Shown here: piece after piece, positions 1 to 9,252 of the stretch | How positions within the stretch are numbered: the stretch's first letter is position 1 | Layout of the letters: every line of letters starts with the position of its first letter | From: Fidelibacterota bacterium | GTDB lineage: Bacteria > Fidelibacterota > SORT01 | NCBI GenBank assembly: GCA_022571215.1 | Contig: JACZYG010000011.1 | Location: forward strand, 28,473-92,472 | Length of the DNA: 64,000 bases | Direction of reading: 5' to 3' | Program-made: the position numbers and the translations under genes | Notes under the pieces: generated by a model | Seen by the model: only the letters and a program-made list of their open reading frames with translations | What the model was told of the DNA's origin: nothing | Database searches by the model: none

Positions 1-564
1 TACAAGACCAAAAATGATTGGGACGATTCGCTTGGTAGCCAGCATTATATCTTTTGCGTTCAAGATAAGTTTTCTAATAAGTGAAAAGGCGATAAACGCA
101 ACAATTCCGCTTAATAAAGGTGAAATGACCCAGGAGGACGCTATACTTGCTACCTTCACCCAATCTATTGAATCTACACCTCCGGCAACTACCCCAAACC
201 CGACGACAGCCCCTATTATTGAATGCGTGGTACTCACAGGCCAGCCAAACGACGTAGCGATTTGAAGCCAAAATCCCGCGGCTAACAGCGCGGCGAGCAT
301 TCCGTAAAGGAGAGTCTCCGGATTATCAACGTAGATCATGGGATCGGTAATACCTTTTCTTACCGTATCGGTAACTTTACCTCCCACCAATACAGCGCCC
401 GCAAAGTTTGCTATTGCAGCTAAAACAACTGCTTGTCTTAGAGTAAGAGCTCGCGAACCGACTGAAGTGCCCATGGAATTACCGACATCGTTAGCGCCGA
501 TATTCCATGCCATATAAAATCCGAAAACTAAGGCAACATATAATAAAATTGTGTCAGGATCCAT
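1..564 (-). CDS. pit: Inorganic phosphate transporter, PiT family (3' part missing)
   Basis: The reading frame is open from an ATG at 562-564 to the left edge, 188 codons, so the C-terminal half lies outside the window. The translation starts MDPDTILLYVALVFG and carries the PiT signature GANDVGNSMGTSVG at about residues 23-36, with several hydrophobic membrane segments after it. PiT permeases import phosphate, or metal-phosphate, using a proton or sodium gradient. The gene lies 25 bp or so downstream of a DUF47 gene on the same strand, the usual arrangement for Pit and its accessory protein. The family is clear; the driving ion cannot be told. Confidence 0.9.
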   Translation of the reverse strand, partial: MDPDTILLYVALVFGFYMAWNIGANDVGNSMGTSVGSRALTLRQAVVLAAIANFAGAVLVGGKVTDTVRKGITDPMIYVDNPETLLYGMLAALLAAGFWLQIATSFGWPVSTTHSIIGAVVGFGVVAGGVDSIDWVKVASIASSWVISPLLSGIVAFIAFSLIRKLILNAKDIMLATKRIVPIIFGLV

Positions 565-589
565 AGCCGTGACTATTTTCCGCTAACCA

Positions 590-1261
590 TTAAGTGAAAA
601 GCAATCGTATATGATTACCGATATTTTCCGCATGATTTGCCACGTCTCCCACTCGGGTGAGTACCCTTGACCACATTATTACGCTGACCGGATCAAGTTT
701 TTCCTCGAGTTCAAAGACTTTTTTAGCGACCCTCTTCCCTGCTTCATCGCTCTCATGTTCTAATTCGCCTAATTCGGCAATCATGGCGAGGACGCGCTCA
801 GCTTCCCGGCCGCCAAAAGAAGATTCAAGGATTTCGTCAAGACGGTTGATTATTTCTGATGATTTGTCACATGTATCCAATACCCTGTCGACAAACTCAA
901 ATAGACCTTCTTTCATCTCCTTATGGATCTTTAATTCACGGAACCCCAAGAGGACTGCAACATCCTGCACCTTATCCGCTACAGAATCTTGAGTTGAAAG
1001 GAGCTCTAAAAGGTCTCTTCTATTTACCGGCAGAAAGAGCCACTTAGGAGTTTCGCTCCTAAATCTGTTTTTAACGATGTCCGCTTCATGCTCCGCCTGA
1101 TTTATATTTATACAAAGCTCTTTAAATTTTTCTTCATCCCCTTCATCTATTGATTCAAATAACGGACGGAGATATTGCACAGTGTCCTTTACCCTTTCGC
1201 CATGCTCTTGCAACGGCTCGAATGGAGACCTTCCGAACAATTCTGATAAACTTCTTCTCAT
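590..1261 (-). CDS. DUF47 / PhoU-like Pit accessory protein
   Basis: A protein of about 223 residues, all helical in appearance, beginning MRRSLSELFGRSPFEPLQEH. It matches the DUF47 (TIGR00153) family, which shares the PhoU fold and typically accompanies PiT permeases, probably controlling transport activity; repeated acidic helices are the PhoU-type metal-binding feature. An in-frame GTG nine bases upstream (1270) could also start it, but the ATG at 1261 gives the family's usual N-terminus. Pit follows directly downstream on the same strand, so the two are very likely co-transcribed. The regulatory role is inferred from family and context. Confidence 0.88.
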   Translation of the reverse strand: MRRSLSELFGRSPFEPLQEHGERVKDTVQYLRPLFESIDEGDEEKFKELCININQAEHEADIVKNRFRSETPKWLFLPVNRRDLLELLSTQDSVADKVQDVAVLLGFRELKIHKEMKEGLFEFVDRVLDTCDKSSEIINRLDEILESSFGGREAERVLAMIAELGELEHESDEAGKRVAKKVFELEEKLDPVSVIMWSRVLTRVGDVANHAENIGNHIRLLFT

Positions 1262-1342
1262 ATCATACACTCAATCTGTTAAAAAAATAGGTTAAAATCT
1301 AAAAATAAAATACTGTTATTGTAAATGAATTTCTGCCGGTCG

Positions 1343-1693
1343 CTAAGTTACGTTTCTTCTCATCGGTTTATCTTTGTATACGATTGCTGTCCCGCTCGCG
1401 CAAACCATAAGCATGTTTGTTCCACCGGAACCAATTGTTTCATAATCCAAATCGACGGCGATTACCGCATTCCCTCCAAGATCCTTAGCTTGCTGTTTCA
1501 TTTCAGCAATGGCTATCTCCTTTGCTTCCCTTAATTCTCCTTCGTATGCGGCGGAGCGTCCACCGACAATATCACGTATACCCGCAAAAATATCTTTGAA
1601 TATGTTCGCTCCCATTATTGCCTCTCCGCTCACCAGCCCGATATACTTAACAATTTTTTTTCCTTCTATTGTAGGCGTAGTTAATACTATCAT
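1343..1693 (-). CDS. YbjQ/UPF0145 family protein
   Basis: 116 residues with the UPF0145 (DUF74) pattern: an N-terminal [10 protein letters not shown] strand, the middle [23 protein letters not shown], then an [20 protein letters not shown] segment. The family forms a small oligomeric beta fold of unknown biochemical role, sometimes linked to heavy-metal binding. An AAGGAG ribosome site lies a good distance before the ATG. The gene shares its upstream region (1694-1846) with the divergent DMT transporter. Family assignment is firm; function is unknown. Confidence 0.85.
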   Translation of the reverse strand: MIVLTTPTIEGKKIVKYIGLVSGEAIMGANIFKDIFAGIRDIVGGRSAAYEGELREAKEIAIAEMKQQAKDLGGNAVIAVDLDYETIGSGGTNMLMVCASGTAIVYKDKPMRRNVT

Positions 1694-1846
1694 TAAGTTG
1701 CTCCTTTGAATAATTGAACCTTTTTGAAATATATAAGCTGAAAATTTAAATAATTAAGAGTTTTTATCCTGTTATTGTCAATTCGGTCAGTGTAAACAGC
1801 TTGCATTGAAGTAGATGCCTCTATACTTTCCATTAAATTTTTTATC

Positions 1847-2734
1847 ATGAAAATATCGCAAACCGGCAAAACATATCTGATAATCTCCATTGGTTTAATT
1901 TCCATATCTACAGCTTCTCTCTTGATTCGATGGGCTGAAGAGGTGCCAACCTTAATCATAGCAACATACAGGCTTTCGATCGCCGCGCTGATATTATCGG
2001 GGATATCCCTAAAACAAAAATCAAAACTTTATGATTTGAACAAAAAAAAAGAACTCTTGCTCACTCTTGTTGCAGGGATCGCGCTGGCTTTGCATTTTGT
2101 TTTCTGGATCGAATCGCTCCGGTTGACGAGTGTCGCCAGTTCGGTAGTGCTTGTGCTCACATCACCGATCTGGACAGCTGTTATTTCTCATTTTTTCCTG
2201 AAAGAAGAGCTCGGACCGAACCTGTTATTTGGCATTCTTATCTCAATCGCCGGCGTATCTCTGATAGCTTACAGCGGAGCCGATGTCGGTATCTCGGCAT
2301 CAAAAGGAAATCTTTTGGCTCTTTTGGGTGGAGTAATGGCGGGTATATATTTGTCTTTAGGGAGAGTTCTGAGAAGGAACAAAAGCACTATCGCTTACTC
2401 CGGGAGTGTTTATCTCACCGCATCTGTAGTATTATTTACGATGGCTATTATTTCCGGAAGAGCATTGACCGGATATTCGTTCGATATGTATATTCTGCTC
2501 TTGATGATAGGAATTATTCCTCAACTTATAGGGCATACATCATTTAATTGGGCTTTAAAACGCAGCTCCGCCGTGAACGTATCGGTACTGATGTTGGGTG
2601 AACCTATCGGAGCAACCTTGCTCGCGGTGATATTTCTTCGGGAAATTCCATCAGGCGGCGAATTGTTCGGAGGAGTAATATTAATGACAGGAATTTATTT
2701 GAGTTCAAAACATATTAGAGGTGCAAATGTTTAA
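1847..2734 (+). CDS. EamA/DMT-family transporter
   Basis: 295 residues with about ten hydrophobic segments in two EamA repeats (roughly residues 10-145 and 155-290). Features typical of the drug/metabolite transporter superfamily are LRLTSVASSVVLVLTSPIWTA in repeat one and LMLGEPIGATLLAVIFL in repeat two. It would act in the inner membrane, exporting amino acids or other small metabolites; the substrate cannot be told. Its end overlaps the start of the following amidohydrolase gene, so the two are probably translationally coupled. Confidence 0.9.
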   Translation: MKISQTGKTYLIISIGLISISTASLLIRWAEEVPTLIIATYRLSIAALILSGISLKQKSKLYDLNKKKELLLTLVAGIALALHFVFWIESLRLTSVASSVVLVLTSPIWTAVISHFFLKEELGPNLLFGILISIAGVSLIAYSGADVGISASKGNLLALLGGVMAGIYLSLGRVLRRNKSTIAYSGSVYLTASVVLFTMAIISGRALTGYSFDMYILLLMIGIIPQLIGHTSFNWALKRSSAVNVSVLMLGEPIGATLLAVIFLREIPSGGELFGGVILMTGIYLSSKHIRGANV

Positions 2735-4421
2735 AATGATTAGTTTACTGATATTCGGCGTCGCAGCATCCGGCTGCGCTAAAGAGAATGCCGACCGAAT
2801 TTTCATCAACACTTCAATTTACACACTGAACTCCGCCAATGAAACGGCAACCTCGGTAGCCGTTAAAAATGGCAGAATATTGTTTATTGGAGATGAGGAA
2901 AAATCTTACGAATATTTAAACGAGAATACGGAGATACTTGATCTGAAGGGGAATACTCTTATTCCCGGCTTAACGGATGCTCACGCTCATATAGGCGGAA
3001 CAGGCAAATTTCTTCAGACACTGAATTTTCATGGAACCGCGAGCAGTTCTGAAATCACCTCTATGGTACGGACGGCAGCGAATAGAACTCCTCCCGGAGA
3101 ATGGATAGAAGGTCGAGGTTGGGATCAAAATGATTGGCAGGTGAAAAAATTTCCGACTTCCGGTCTATTAGACAAGGTCGCTCCCAAAAATCCGGTAGCC
3201 TTCAGCCGTGTTGACGGACACGCATATTGGGTAAATCAGGTGGCTCTTGATTTAGCCGGAATAACTTCAGAGACTCCTGATCCTGACGGCGGTCGTATCG
3301 TCCGTCTTCCCGGATCGAATAAGCCGTCAGGCATTCTTATTGATAATGCAATGCTCCTTATAGATGATATAAAACCTGAACCTTCATACGAGTTAAAAAA
3401 ACGGCGCATATCGCAAGCGCTATCGTATTCGCTAAAACTCGGTCTAACGACCATACATGATGCCGGTTCGGATTCGGATGAAGTTGAGATTTACAAAGAG
3501 TTGGCTTCAGAAGGGAAATTGAACCCGAGAGTATATGTTATGCTTGATGATGATGAGAAATTGAAAGAAAAATATTTCAAGGCAGGCCCTCAAATAGGAT
3601 TATTTGATAACCATCTTACCATTCGAACTATAAAGCTATATGCCGATGGAGCTCTCGGCTCGAGAGGCGCGCTGCTCTTAAAACCGTATTCAGATGACCC
3701 TGAAAATTCGGGTTTATCGGTCACCCCTGTTTCCGAGCTGCGTAAAAGTTTTATCGAGGGAATTAAGCGCGGTTTTCAAGTAGCCACTCATGCCATAGGA
3801 GATTCGGGGAATCGGATGATCCTTGACATCGTTGAAGAGGTCGTAGGGAGTGATCCACAAAATGATCATCGCTCGAGAATAGAACACGCTCAAATTCTTT
3901 CATTATCTGATATTCAACGGTTCAATCGGCTCGGCGTCATCCCTTCGATGCAGCCGACCCATTGCACGTCTGACATGTACTGGGCAGAGGATCGGATCGG
4001 CTCTGAACGGATAAAGGGAGCCTACGCATGGAGAAAACTTTTGGATACAGGAGTCGTGATTCCGGGCGGTTCGGATTCTCCCGTGGAGTCAATAAACCCA
4101 TTATGGGGAATTTATGCCGCCGTCACGCGGCAGGATCATCAGAGATACCCCGAAGGCGGTTGGCAGCCCGGAGAGCGAATGACAATGGAAGAGGCGGTGA
4201 AAATGTTCAGCGCCTGGCCGGCTTACGCTTCCTTTGATGAAAATATAAAAGGTACTATTGAAGTCGGCAAGCTCGCTGATTTTACGATTTTATCTAATGA
4301 TATTTTTAAGGAAGATCCCTCCGTTTTGCTTGAAACAAAAGTGCTTATGACCGTCGTGGGTGGAGAAATCTTGTATGATATTCTTCTAAAACCTGACGAT
4401 TTATATTTGGCTGCCGAGTGA
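2727..4421 (+). CDS. Lipoprotein amidohydrolase, YtcJ-like
   Basis: About 564 residues. The N-terminus MFKMISLLIFGVAASGCAKE is a lipoprotein signal with a lipobox ending at Cys. The body is the metal-dependent amidohydrolase family 3 (YtcJ-like) fold: the HxH metal motif in GLTDAHAHI, later RIEHAQIL and GGSDSPVE, and the C-terminal GKLADFTIL strand. These enzymes hydrolyse amides or related bonds; the substrate is unknown. I chose the ATG at 2727 because AGAGGTG stands just ahead of it; a GTG at 2721 and an ATG at 2736 are alternatives. The start overlaps the transporter gene by 8 bp, suggesting a transport-plus-hydrolysis pair. Confidence 0.9.
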   Translation: MFKMISLLIFGVAASGCAKENADRIFINTSIYTLNSANETATSVAVKNGRILFIGDEEKSYEYLNENTEILDLKGNTLIPGLTDAHAHIGGTGKFLQTLNFHGTASSSEITSMVRTAANRTPPGEWIEGRGWDQNDWQVKKFPTSGLLDKVAPKNPVAFSRVDGHAYWVNQVALDLAGITSETPDPDGGRIVRLPGSNKPSGILIDNAMLLIDDIKPEPSYELKKRRISQALSYSLKLGLTTIHDAGSDSDEVEIYKELASEGKLNPRVYVMLDDDEKLKEKYFKAGPQIGLFDNHLTIRTIKLYADGALGSRGALLLKPYSDDPENSGLSVTPVSELRKSFIEGIKRGFQVATHAIGDSGNRMILDIVEEVVGSDPQNDHRSRIEHAQILSLSDIQRFNRLGVIPSMQPTHCTSDMYWAEDRIGSERIKGAYAWRKLLDTGVVIPGGSDSPVESINPLWGIYAAVTRQDHQRYPEGGWQPGERMTMEEAVKMFSAWPAYASFDENIKGTIEVGKLADFTILSNDIFKEDPSVLLETKVLMTVVGGEILYDILLKPDDLYLAAE

Positions 4422-4474
4422 CATTATAATCCTAACAGACATTTTAATTTCATCCGCTTCAGATAACACATTAC

Positions 4475-4502
4475 TTGACAGATGAAAAATTATTGTTATA
4501 TT
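4475..4502 (+). promoter_or_regulatory. Sigma-70-like promoter of topA
   Basis: A perfect TTGACA (4475-4480), a 16-base spacer and TATATT (4497-4502) stand about 37 bases before the topA ATG. An AAGGAG ribosome site at 4520-4525 lies between. Called from sequence match only. Confidence 0.7.
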
Positions 4503-4538
4503 TCTCCCTTCATAAGCTGAAGGAGAAATAATATATCA

Positions 4539-6776
4539 ATGTCAAAAAAGTTACTTATAGTAGAGTCACCTTCAAAAGCCAAAACACTTGGAAAATATCT
4601 TGGAAAGGATTTCACTGTCCAGGCAACGGTTGGTCATATCCGTGATCTTCCTAAAAATAAATTGGGCGTTGATTTAGAAAACAACTTTGAACCGATATAC
4701 ATCACAATTCGAGGTAAAGCGGAGGTTATAAAAAAACTAAAATCCGCCGCCAATAAAGTGGATGAGATACTCATCGCCACCGATCCTGATAGGGAGGGTG
4801 AAGCCATTGCATTCCATATCAGAGAAATTCTCGGCGATAAAAAAGTTGTGAAACGGGTACTTTTCAACGAGATAACCAAAACGGGTATTCAAGCCGGCCT
4901 TGAATCTCCCTTAGAATTAGATATGAACAAAGTGTATTCCCAGCAGGCAAGAAGGATTATGGACAGGCTTGTAGGATATAAAGTAAGTCCTTTTCTTTGG
5001 AAATCTCTTACTTACGGGCTTTCTGCGGGCAGAGTTCAATCGGTAGCGCTCAGGATAATTTGCGAAAGGGAAGCCGAGATCAAAAAATTCGTTCCGGAAG
5101 AATACTGGACAATAACCTCTTCTCTCAAAGACAAAGCGGGTGAAACTTTCGAATCTAACCTTTTCAAAATTGATGGCGATACTCCTGTTATATCCAGCGA
5201 ACAAGAATCTTCCGATTTGGTGAGCAGGCTGACTGCTGCGGATTTTCGCGTAAAAGAGATAAAACAGAAAGACGCTAAGAGAAATCCTGCCCCGCCATTC
5301 ACTACAAGCACTCTTCAACAAGCCGGGGCAAGAAGGAAAGGACTTTCTCCCCGCAATACGATGAGAATAGCTCAGCAGTTGTATGAAGGAATTCAAATTC
5401 ATGGCGGCGAATTAGTCGGGCTTATAACTTACATGAGAACCGATTCCACACGAATTGCCGACGAAGCTCTAACGGCAGTGCGTGGACTTATCCAATCTAC
5501 ATTAGGCGGTGATTATCTTCCTGAACAGCCGAGATACTTTAAAAAGAAAAAAGGTTCGCAGGATGCCCATGAAGCCGTTAGACCGACCGACGTCACAATT
5601 ACTCCTGATTCTATAAAAAACGATCTATCCGCTGAACAGTTCAAATTATATGATCTCATCTGGCGTCGTTTTGTCGCTTCTCAGATGTCTGTTGCGCATT
5701 TCAAGCAAACGTCAATAGATATAATTGCAGGTGATGATATCTTGTTCAGGACTTCCGGAAGCATAAGAATTTTTGACGGTTATTTGAACATTTATCCGGA
5801 TGCAAAGAGTGAGGGAGATACATTCGTTCCTTCAAAGATAGAAATTGACGAAATTCTTGAACTGATTAAAATAACTCCGGAACAACATTTCACAAAGCCA
5901 TCCGGTCGATTTTCCGAAAGCGGTCTGATCCGCGAACTCGACAATAAGGGGATCGGAAGACCGAGTACTTACTCGCAGATTATAACAACTCTTTATAATC
6001 GAGATTATGTTAGGAAGGATGAGGGCAGAATGATCCCAACCGATTTGGGGGAAACTGTCAGCAGCGTCCTTATAAAGAGCTTCCCGAACATCTTCAATAT
6101 TGAGTTCACCGCTCGAATGGAAGAAGAGCTCGATCAAATCGAATCCGGCGATCAAGAGTGGCATGCCGTCTTAAATGATTTTTATACTCCGTTTGAAAAA
6201 ACTTTGGCGGAAGTTTCAAAATTGTCCGCTTCCATTAAGGAATCGTTACAGGAAGAATCCGATGAAAAATGTGAGGTATGCGGTAAGCCGATGATAGTCA
6301 AATGGGGTAGATTCGGGAAATTCCTCTCCTGCACCGGATATCCCGAATGTAAATTTTCTAAACCGCTTGAAAGTGCTGAAGAAACGCACAATCACGTAAC
6401 AGACGAGAAATGCGATAAATGCGGCGGAGATATGGTGGTAAAGAGAGGTCGAAATGGAGAATTCCTTGCATGCTCGAATTATCCTACCTGTAAAAATACC
6501 AAATCGATTCCTTTGGGCATTCAGTGCCCCAAAGACGGCGGGGATATTGTTGCGCGTAGAACAAAAAAGGGAAGGGCGTTTTTCGGCTGTTCGAACTATC
6601 CGGATTGCGATTTTGCGATGTGGCAGAAGCCGATTGCCGTTACCTGCCCCTCATGTGAACACCCGTTTTTGGTAATGAAAGGTGGAAACAGTGACGATCC
6701 CGTATATTTATGCACTAACTGTAAGAGCGAATATGACAAATCCGATCTAAATATGGATGAAAAAGAAAATGCCTAA
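4539..6776 (+). CDS. topA: DNA topoisomerase I
   Basis: 745 residues, type IA topoisomerase that relaxes negative supercoils. The TOPRIM domain opens with KLLIVESPSKAKTLGKYLG and carries the acidic DPDREGEAIAFHI motif. The catalytic tyrosine is Tyr298 in GLITYMRTDSTR. The C-terminal part has zinc-ribbon repeats: the first (CEVCGKP) and second (CDKCGGD) have four cysteines, the third is degenerate (CPKDGGD, one Cys replaced), and a fourth (CPSCEHP ... CTNC) closes the protein. It has its own promoter at 4475 and overlaps the start of glyS. Length and domain order are normal. Confidence 0.97.
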   Translation: MSKKLLIVESPSKAKTLGKYLGKDFTVQATVGHIRDLPKNKLGVDLENNFEPIYITIRGKAEVIKKLKSAANKVDEILIATDPDREGEAIAFHIREILGDKKVVKRVLFNEITKTGIQAGLESPLELDMNKVYSQQARRIMDRLVGYKVSPFLWKSLTYGLSAGRVQSVALRIICEREAEIKKFVPEEYWTITSSLKDKAGETFESNLFKIDGDTPVISSEQESSDLVSRLTAADFRVKEIKQKDAKRNPAPPFTTSTLQQAGARRKGLSPRNTMRIAQQLYEGIQIHGGELVGLITYMRTDSTRIADEALTAVRGLIQSTLGGDYLPEQPRYFKKKKGSQDAHEAVRPTDVTITPDSIKNDLSAEQFKLYDLIWRRFVASQMSVAHFKQTSIDIIAGDDILFRTSGSIRIFDGYLNIYPDAKSEGDTFVPSKIEIDEILELIKITPEQHFTKPSGRFSESGLIRELDNKGIGRPSTYSQIITTLYNRDYVRKDEGRMIPTDLGETVSSVLIKSFPNIFNIEFTARMEEELDQIESGDQEWHAVLNDFYTPFEKTLAEVSKLSASIKESLQEESDEKCEVCGKPMIVKWGRFGKFLSCTGYPECKFSKPLESAEETHNHVTDEKCDKCGGDMVVKRGRNGEFLACSNYPTCKNTKSIPLGIQCPKDGGDIVARRTKKGRAFFGCSNYPDCDFAMWQKPIAVTCPSCEHPFLVMKGGNSDDPVYLCTNCKSEYDKSDLNMDEKENA

Positions 6777-8094
6777 AGAGTCCTCTCTTATGGACAAAAT
6801 AGTTTCTCTCTGCAAGAGACGTGGCTTCATATTCCAGGGTTCCGAGATTTACGGCGGGGTCGGTTCGACTTACGATTACGGTCCTCTTGGTGTGGAACTC
6901 AAGATGAATATAAAGAACGCCTGGTGGACATCAATGACTCACAGGAGTGACATTGTCGGACTCGACGCTGCGATTTTAATGCACCCGAAAGTCTGGGAGG
7001 CTTCCGGGCATGTGGATGGTTTCACCGATCCGATGATAGATTGCAAACAGTGTAAATCAAGGTTTCGGGAAGATGATCTGTCACAAAAAAATATAGAATC
7101 AGGTCAGTGTCCGAAGTGCGGCACAAAAGATTCGCTTACCGAGGCGAGACAGTTCAATCTAATGTTTAAAACTCATATCGGTCCTGTCGAGGATAGTTCA
7201 TCTATAGCTTACCTTCGGCCTGAAACTGCTCAGGGTATTTACGTGAACTTCAAAAACGTTCTTGATACAAGCCGGCAGAAAGTTCCTTTCGGTATCGCTC
7301 AAATCGGGAAAGCGTTCAGAAACGAGATCACTCCGGGGAATTTCATTTTTCGCACACGTGAATTCGAACAGATGGAGATGCAGTATTTCGTTCATCCCGA
7401 AGATGACGAAAAGTATTTTGAAATCTGGAAAGAGGAACGGCTTAAATGGTATGACGAATTAGGCATCAACAAAGCAAAGCTCCGGCTGCATGAGCATTCG
7501 GAAGATGAACTTGCCCATTATGCCAAAAAAGCGTTCGATATAGAGTATGAATTTCCTTTCGGCTGGAAGGAGTTGGAAGGCATACACAACAGAACCGATT
7601 TTGATCTAAAACGCCATATAAAATTCTCGGGGAAAAAACTCGATTATTTTGATGAGAAAAACAACGAGCGTTTTGTGCCCTACATTATTGAGACATCAGC
7701 GGGCGTGGATAGAACCACCCTGACCTGTTTGGTGGACGCTTATGAGGAAGAGGAAGTCAAGGGTGAGAAAAGAGTTGTGCTAAAATTCAATTCCAAAATT
7801 GCGCCAATCAAAGTCGGAATCTTCCCCTTGGTAAATAAAGACGGTTTACCTGAGATTGCCGAAAAAATATCTAAAGATATAAGCAAAAATTTTGCGATTT
7901 TCTATGACAGCAAAGGGGCAATTGGAAGACGTTATAGACGTATGGACGAAGCCGGAACCCCATTTGGAATAACCGTGGACTATCAGACTCTTGAAGATGG
8001 CACAGTTACGCTCCGTGATAGAGACACGATGGCTCAGGATCGTATTCCCGCAGAACGACTGTCCGGCGAATTGACAAAAAAATTCAGCTCATAG
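6757..8094 (+). CDS. glyQS: Glycine-tRNA ligase, alpha2 (eukaryote/archaeal-like) type
   Basis: 445 residues, class II aminoacyl-tRNA synthetase that charges tRNA-Gly. Visible marks are GFIFQGSEIYGGVGSTYDYGPLG near the N-terminus, the CKQCKSRFRED...CPKCG zinc-binding insert, motif 2 (FRNEITPGNFIFRTREFEQMEM) and the ETSAGVDRT motif 3 region, followed by the anticodon-binding domain. It is the single-chain dimeric form, not the alpha/beta form of E. coli. The first ATG (6757) overlaps topA by 20 bp; ATGs at 6769 and 6790 are possible starts, and no ribosome site decides between them. Confidence 0.95.
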   Translation: MKKKMPKESSLMDKIVSLCKRRGFIFQGSEIYGGVGSTYDYGPLGVELKMNIKNAWWTSMTHRSDIVGLDAAILMHPKVWEASGHVDGFTDPMIDCKQCKSRFREDDLSQKNIESGQCPKCGTKDSLTEARQFNLMFKTHIGPVEDSSSIAYLRPETAQGIYVNFKNVLDTSRQKVPFGIAQIGKAFRNEITPGNFIFRTREFEQMEMQYFVHPEDDEKYFEIWKEERLKWYDELGINKAKLRLHEHSEDELAHYAKKAFDIEYEFPFGWKELEGIHNRTDFDLKRHIKFSGKKLDYFDEKNNERFVPYIIETSAGVDRTTLTCLVDAYEEEEVKGEKRVVLKFNSKIAPIKVGIFPLVNKDGLPEIAEKISKDISKNFAIFYDSKGAIGRRYRRMDEAGTPFGITVDYQTLEDGTVTLRDRDTMAQDRIPAERLSGELTKKFSS

Positions 8095-8270
8095 CTTTTT
8101 TATTTGCTTTATGAATAGAATAAATATATTATGTATGGCTACTTGAATTGTAATATTATTGATTTACAATTTTTATGACAAAAATATAAAACAGTATTTC
8201 TGTTAGAATGACGGATTAATTCCGTTATGATGTCATAAATTAGGCTAAGAAACTCCGAAAGGATTTAGCA

Positions 8271-8810
8271 ATGAGTACCAATGATAAGACGAGCTATCGT
8301 CTTATTGCTGCGAGCATATTACTCGGGTCAGGATTTTTTTATTTTGATTTACAAACCGCTTTGGGAATAGCGGGCGGAATTCCTTATATTGCACTGGTCG
8401 CTCTCTCTATTTGGTCACCGGAAAGAAAGTTCACCAAAATCGTCACTGTTGTCAGTACGATCCTTATCATACTTGGTTTTATTTTATCTCCGGCAGGAAA
8501 TTTCCAGGTGGCGCTTCTAAACAGATTTCTTGCAATTTCAGCGCTATGGGTAACAAGTGTTCTATTGCTGATATGGCGGAAAACAGAAGAGGACAGAGCG
8601 CAACTAAGTACCGAACTTTCTAATACCAAAGACGAAATAAATGTTTTAAGCCATTTACTTCCAATTTGCGCCAATTGCAAGAAAATCCGGGACGATGAAG
8701 GAAACTGGAATCAGGTCGACGAGTATCTACGCGATCACTCGGATTCCCTCATCAGTCATGGCTTATGTCCTGATTGTATTGACGAATTATACCCTGACCT
8801 CAATGATTAA
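8271..8810 (+). CDS. Four-TM membrane protein with cysteine-rich signalling-type tail
   Basis: 179 residues. Four hydrophobic segments fill about residues 8-100, then a short charged coil (KTEEDRAQLSTELSNTKDEINVL), then a 50-residue tail with two CxxC pairs: LPICANCKKIRDDEGNW ... HGLCPDC. From memory this tail resembles the C-terminal piece found on many environmental histidine kinases, PAS and response-regulator proteins, where a coil leads into it; here it sits directly behind a membrane sensor-like module with no kinase. It probably binds a metal or acts as a redox switch. Function unknown. It stands alone, with 176 bp of non-coding DNA before it. Confidence 0.75.
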   Translation: MSTNDKTSYRLIAASILLGSGFFYFDLQTALGIAGGIPYIALVALSIWSPERKFTKIVTVVSTILIILGFILSPAGNFQVALLNRFLAISALWVTSVLLLIWRKTEEDRAQLSTELSNTKDEINVLSHLLPICANCKKIRDDEGNWNQVDEYLRDHSDSLISHGLCPDCIDELYPDLND

Positions 8811-8994
8811 ACTATTATTTCCCCTCTCCTCATCTGGTATATATCAAGACGGGGTGTGTTGACGCAGTATTGACACGGTCAATGTTCCTAAGGAGTCACT
8901 AAAAAAAACGAAGACAGACGGCGCAAAGCCTTACAAGACTGTGGCGCCCGATCTAATCTGTTCCGTTGATATTATAAAAGCTGAATCTATATGA

Positions 8995-9252
8995 TCATGT
9001 CTGATTCTGCCGATTCATAAAAAGACCTACGACTTTATACCAGATCAGAATTGGAATAAAAAAGAGCATTATCCAGGAAAACAGTACGGTTAGCGCCGAT
9101 TGATTAACGAAAACCTGCGATTTTAACCATTTCCAAATTGAGATATCATAGCTAAAATTGAATACCCAATCTAAAATATTGTAGGAAACGACTGCTAACG
9201 CGAATGAAATTCCGAATCTAAGTTTATCAAATTTTAATTGCCTGCGGGGCAT
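8995..9252 (-). CDS. Small two-TM membrane protein, unknown
   Basis: 85 residues with two long hydrophobic stretches, FGISFALAVVSYNILDWVF and LTVLFSWIMLFFIPILIWY, separated by a polar loop. I do not recognise a family. Its ATG overlaps the stop codon of the acyl-CoA synthetase gene (TAATG), so the two are translationally coupled and the small protein is likely real. A role at the membrane is all that can be inferred. Confidence 0.6.
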   Translation of the reverse strand: MPRRQLKFDKLRFGISFALAVVSYNILDWVFNFSYDISIWKWLKSQVFVNQSALTVLFSWIMLFFIPILIWYKVVGLFMNRQNQT

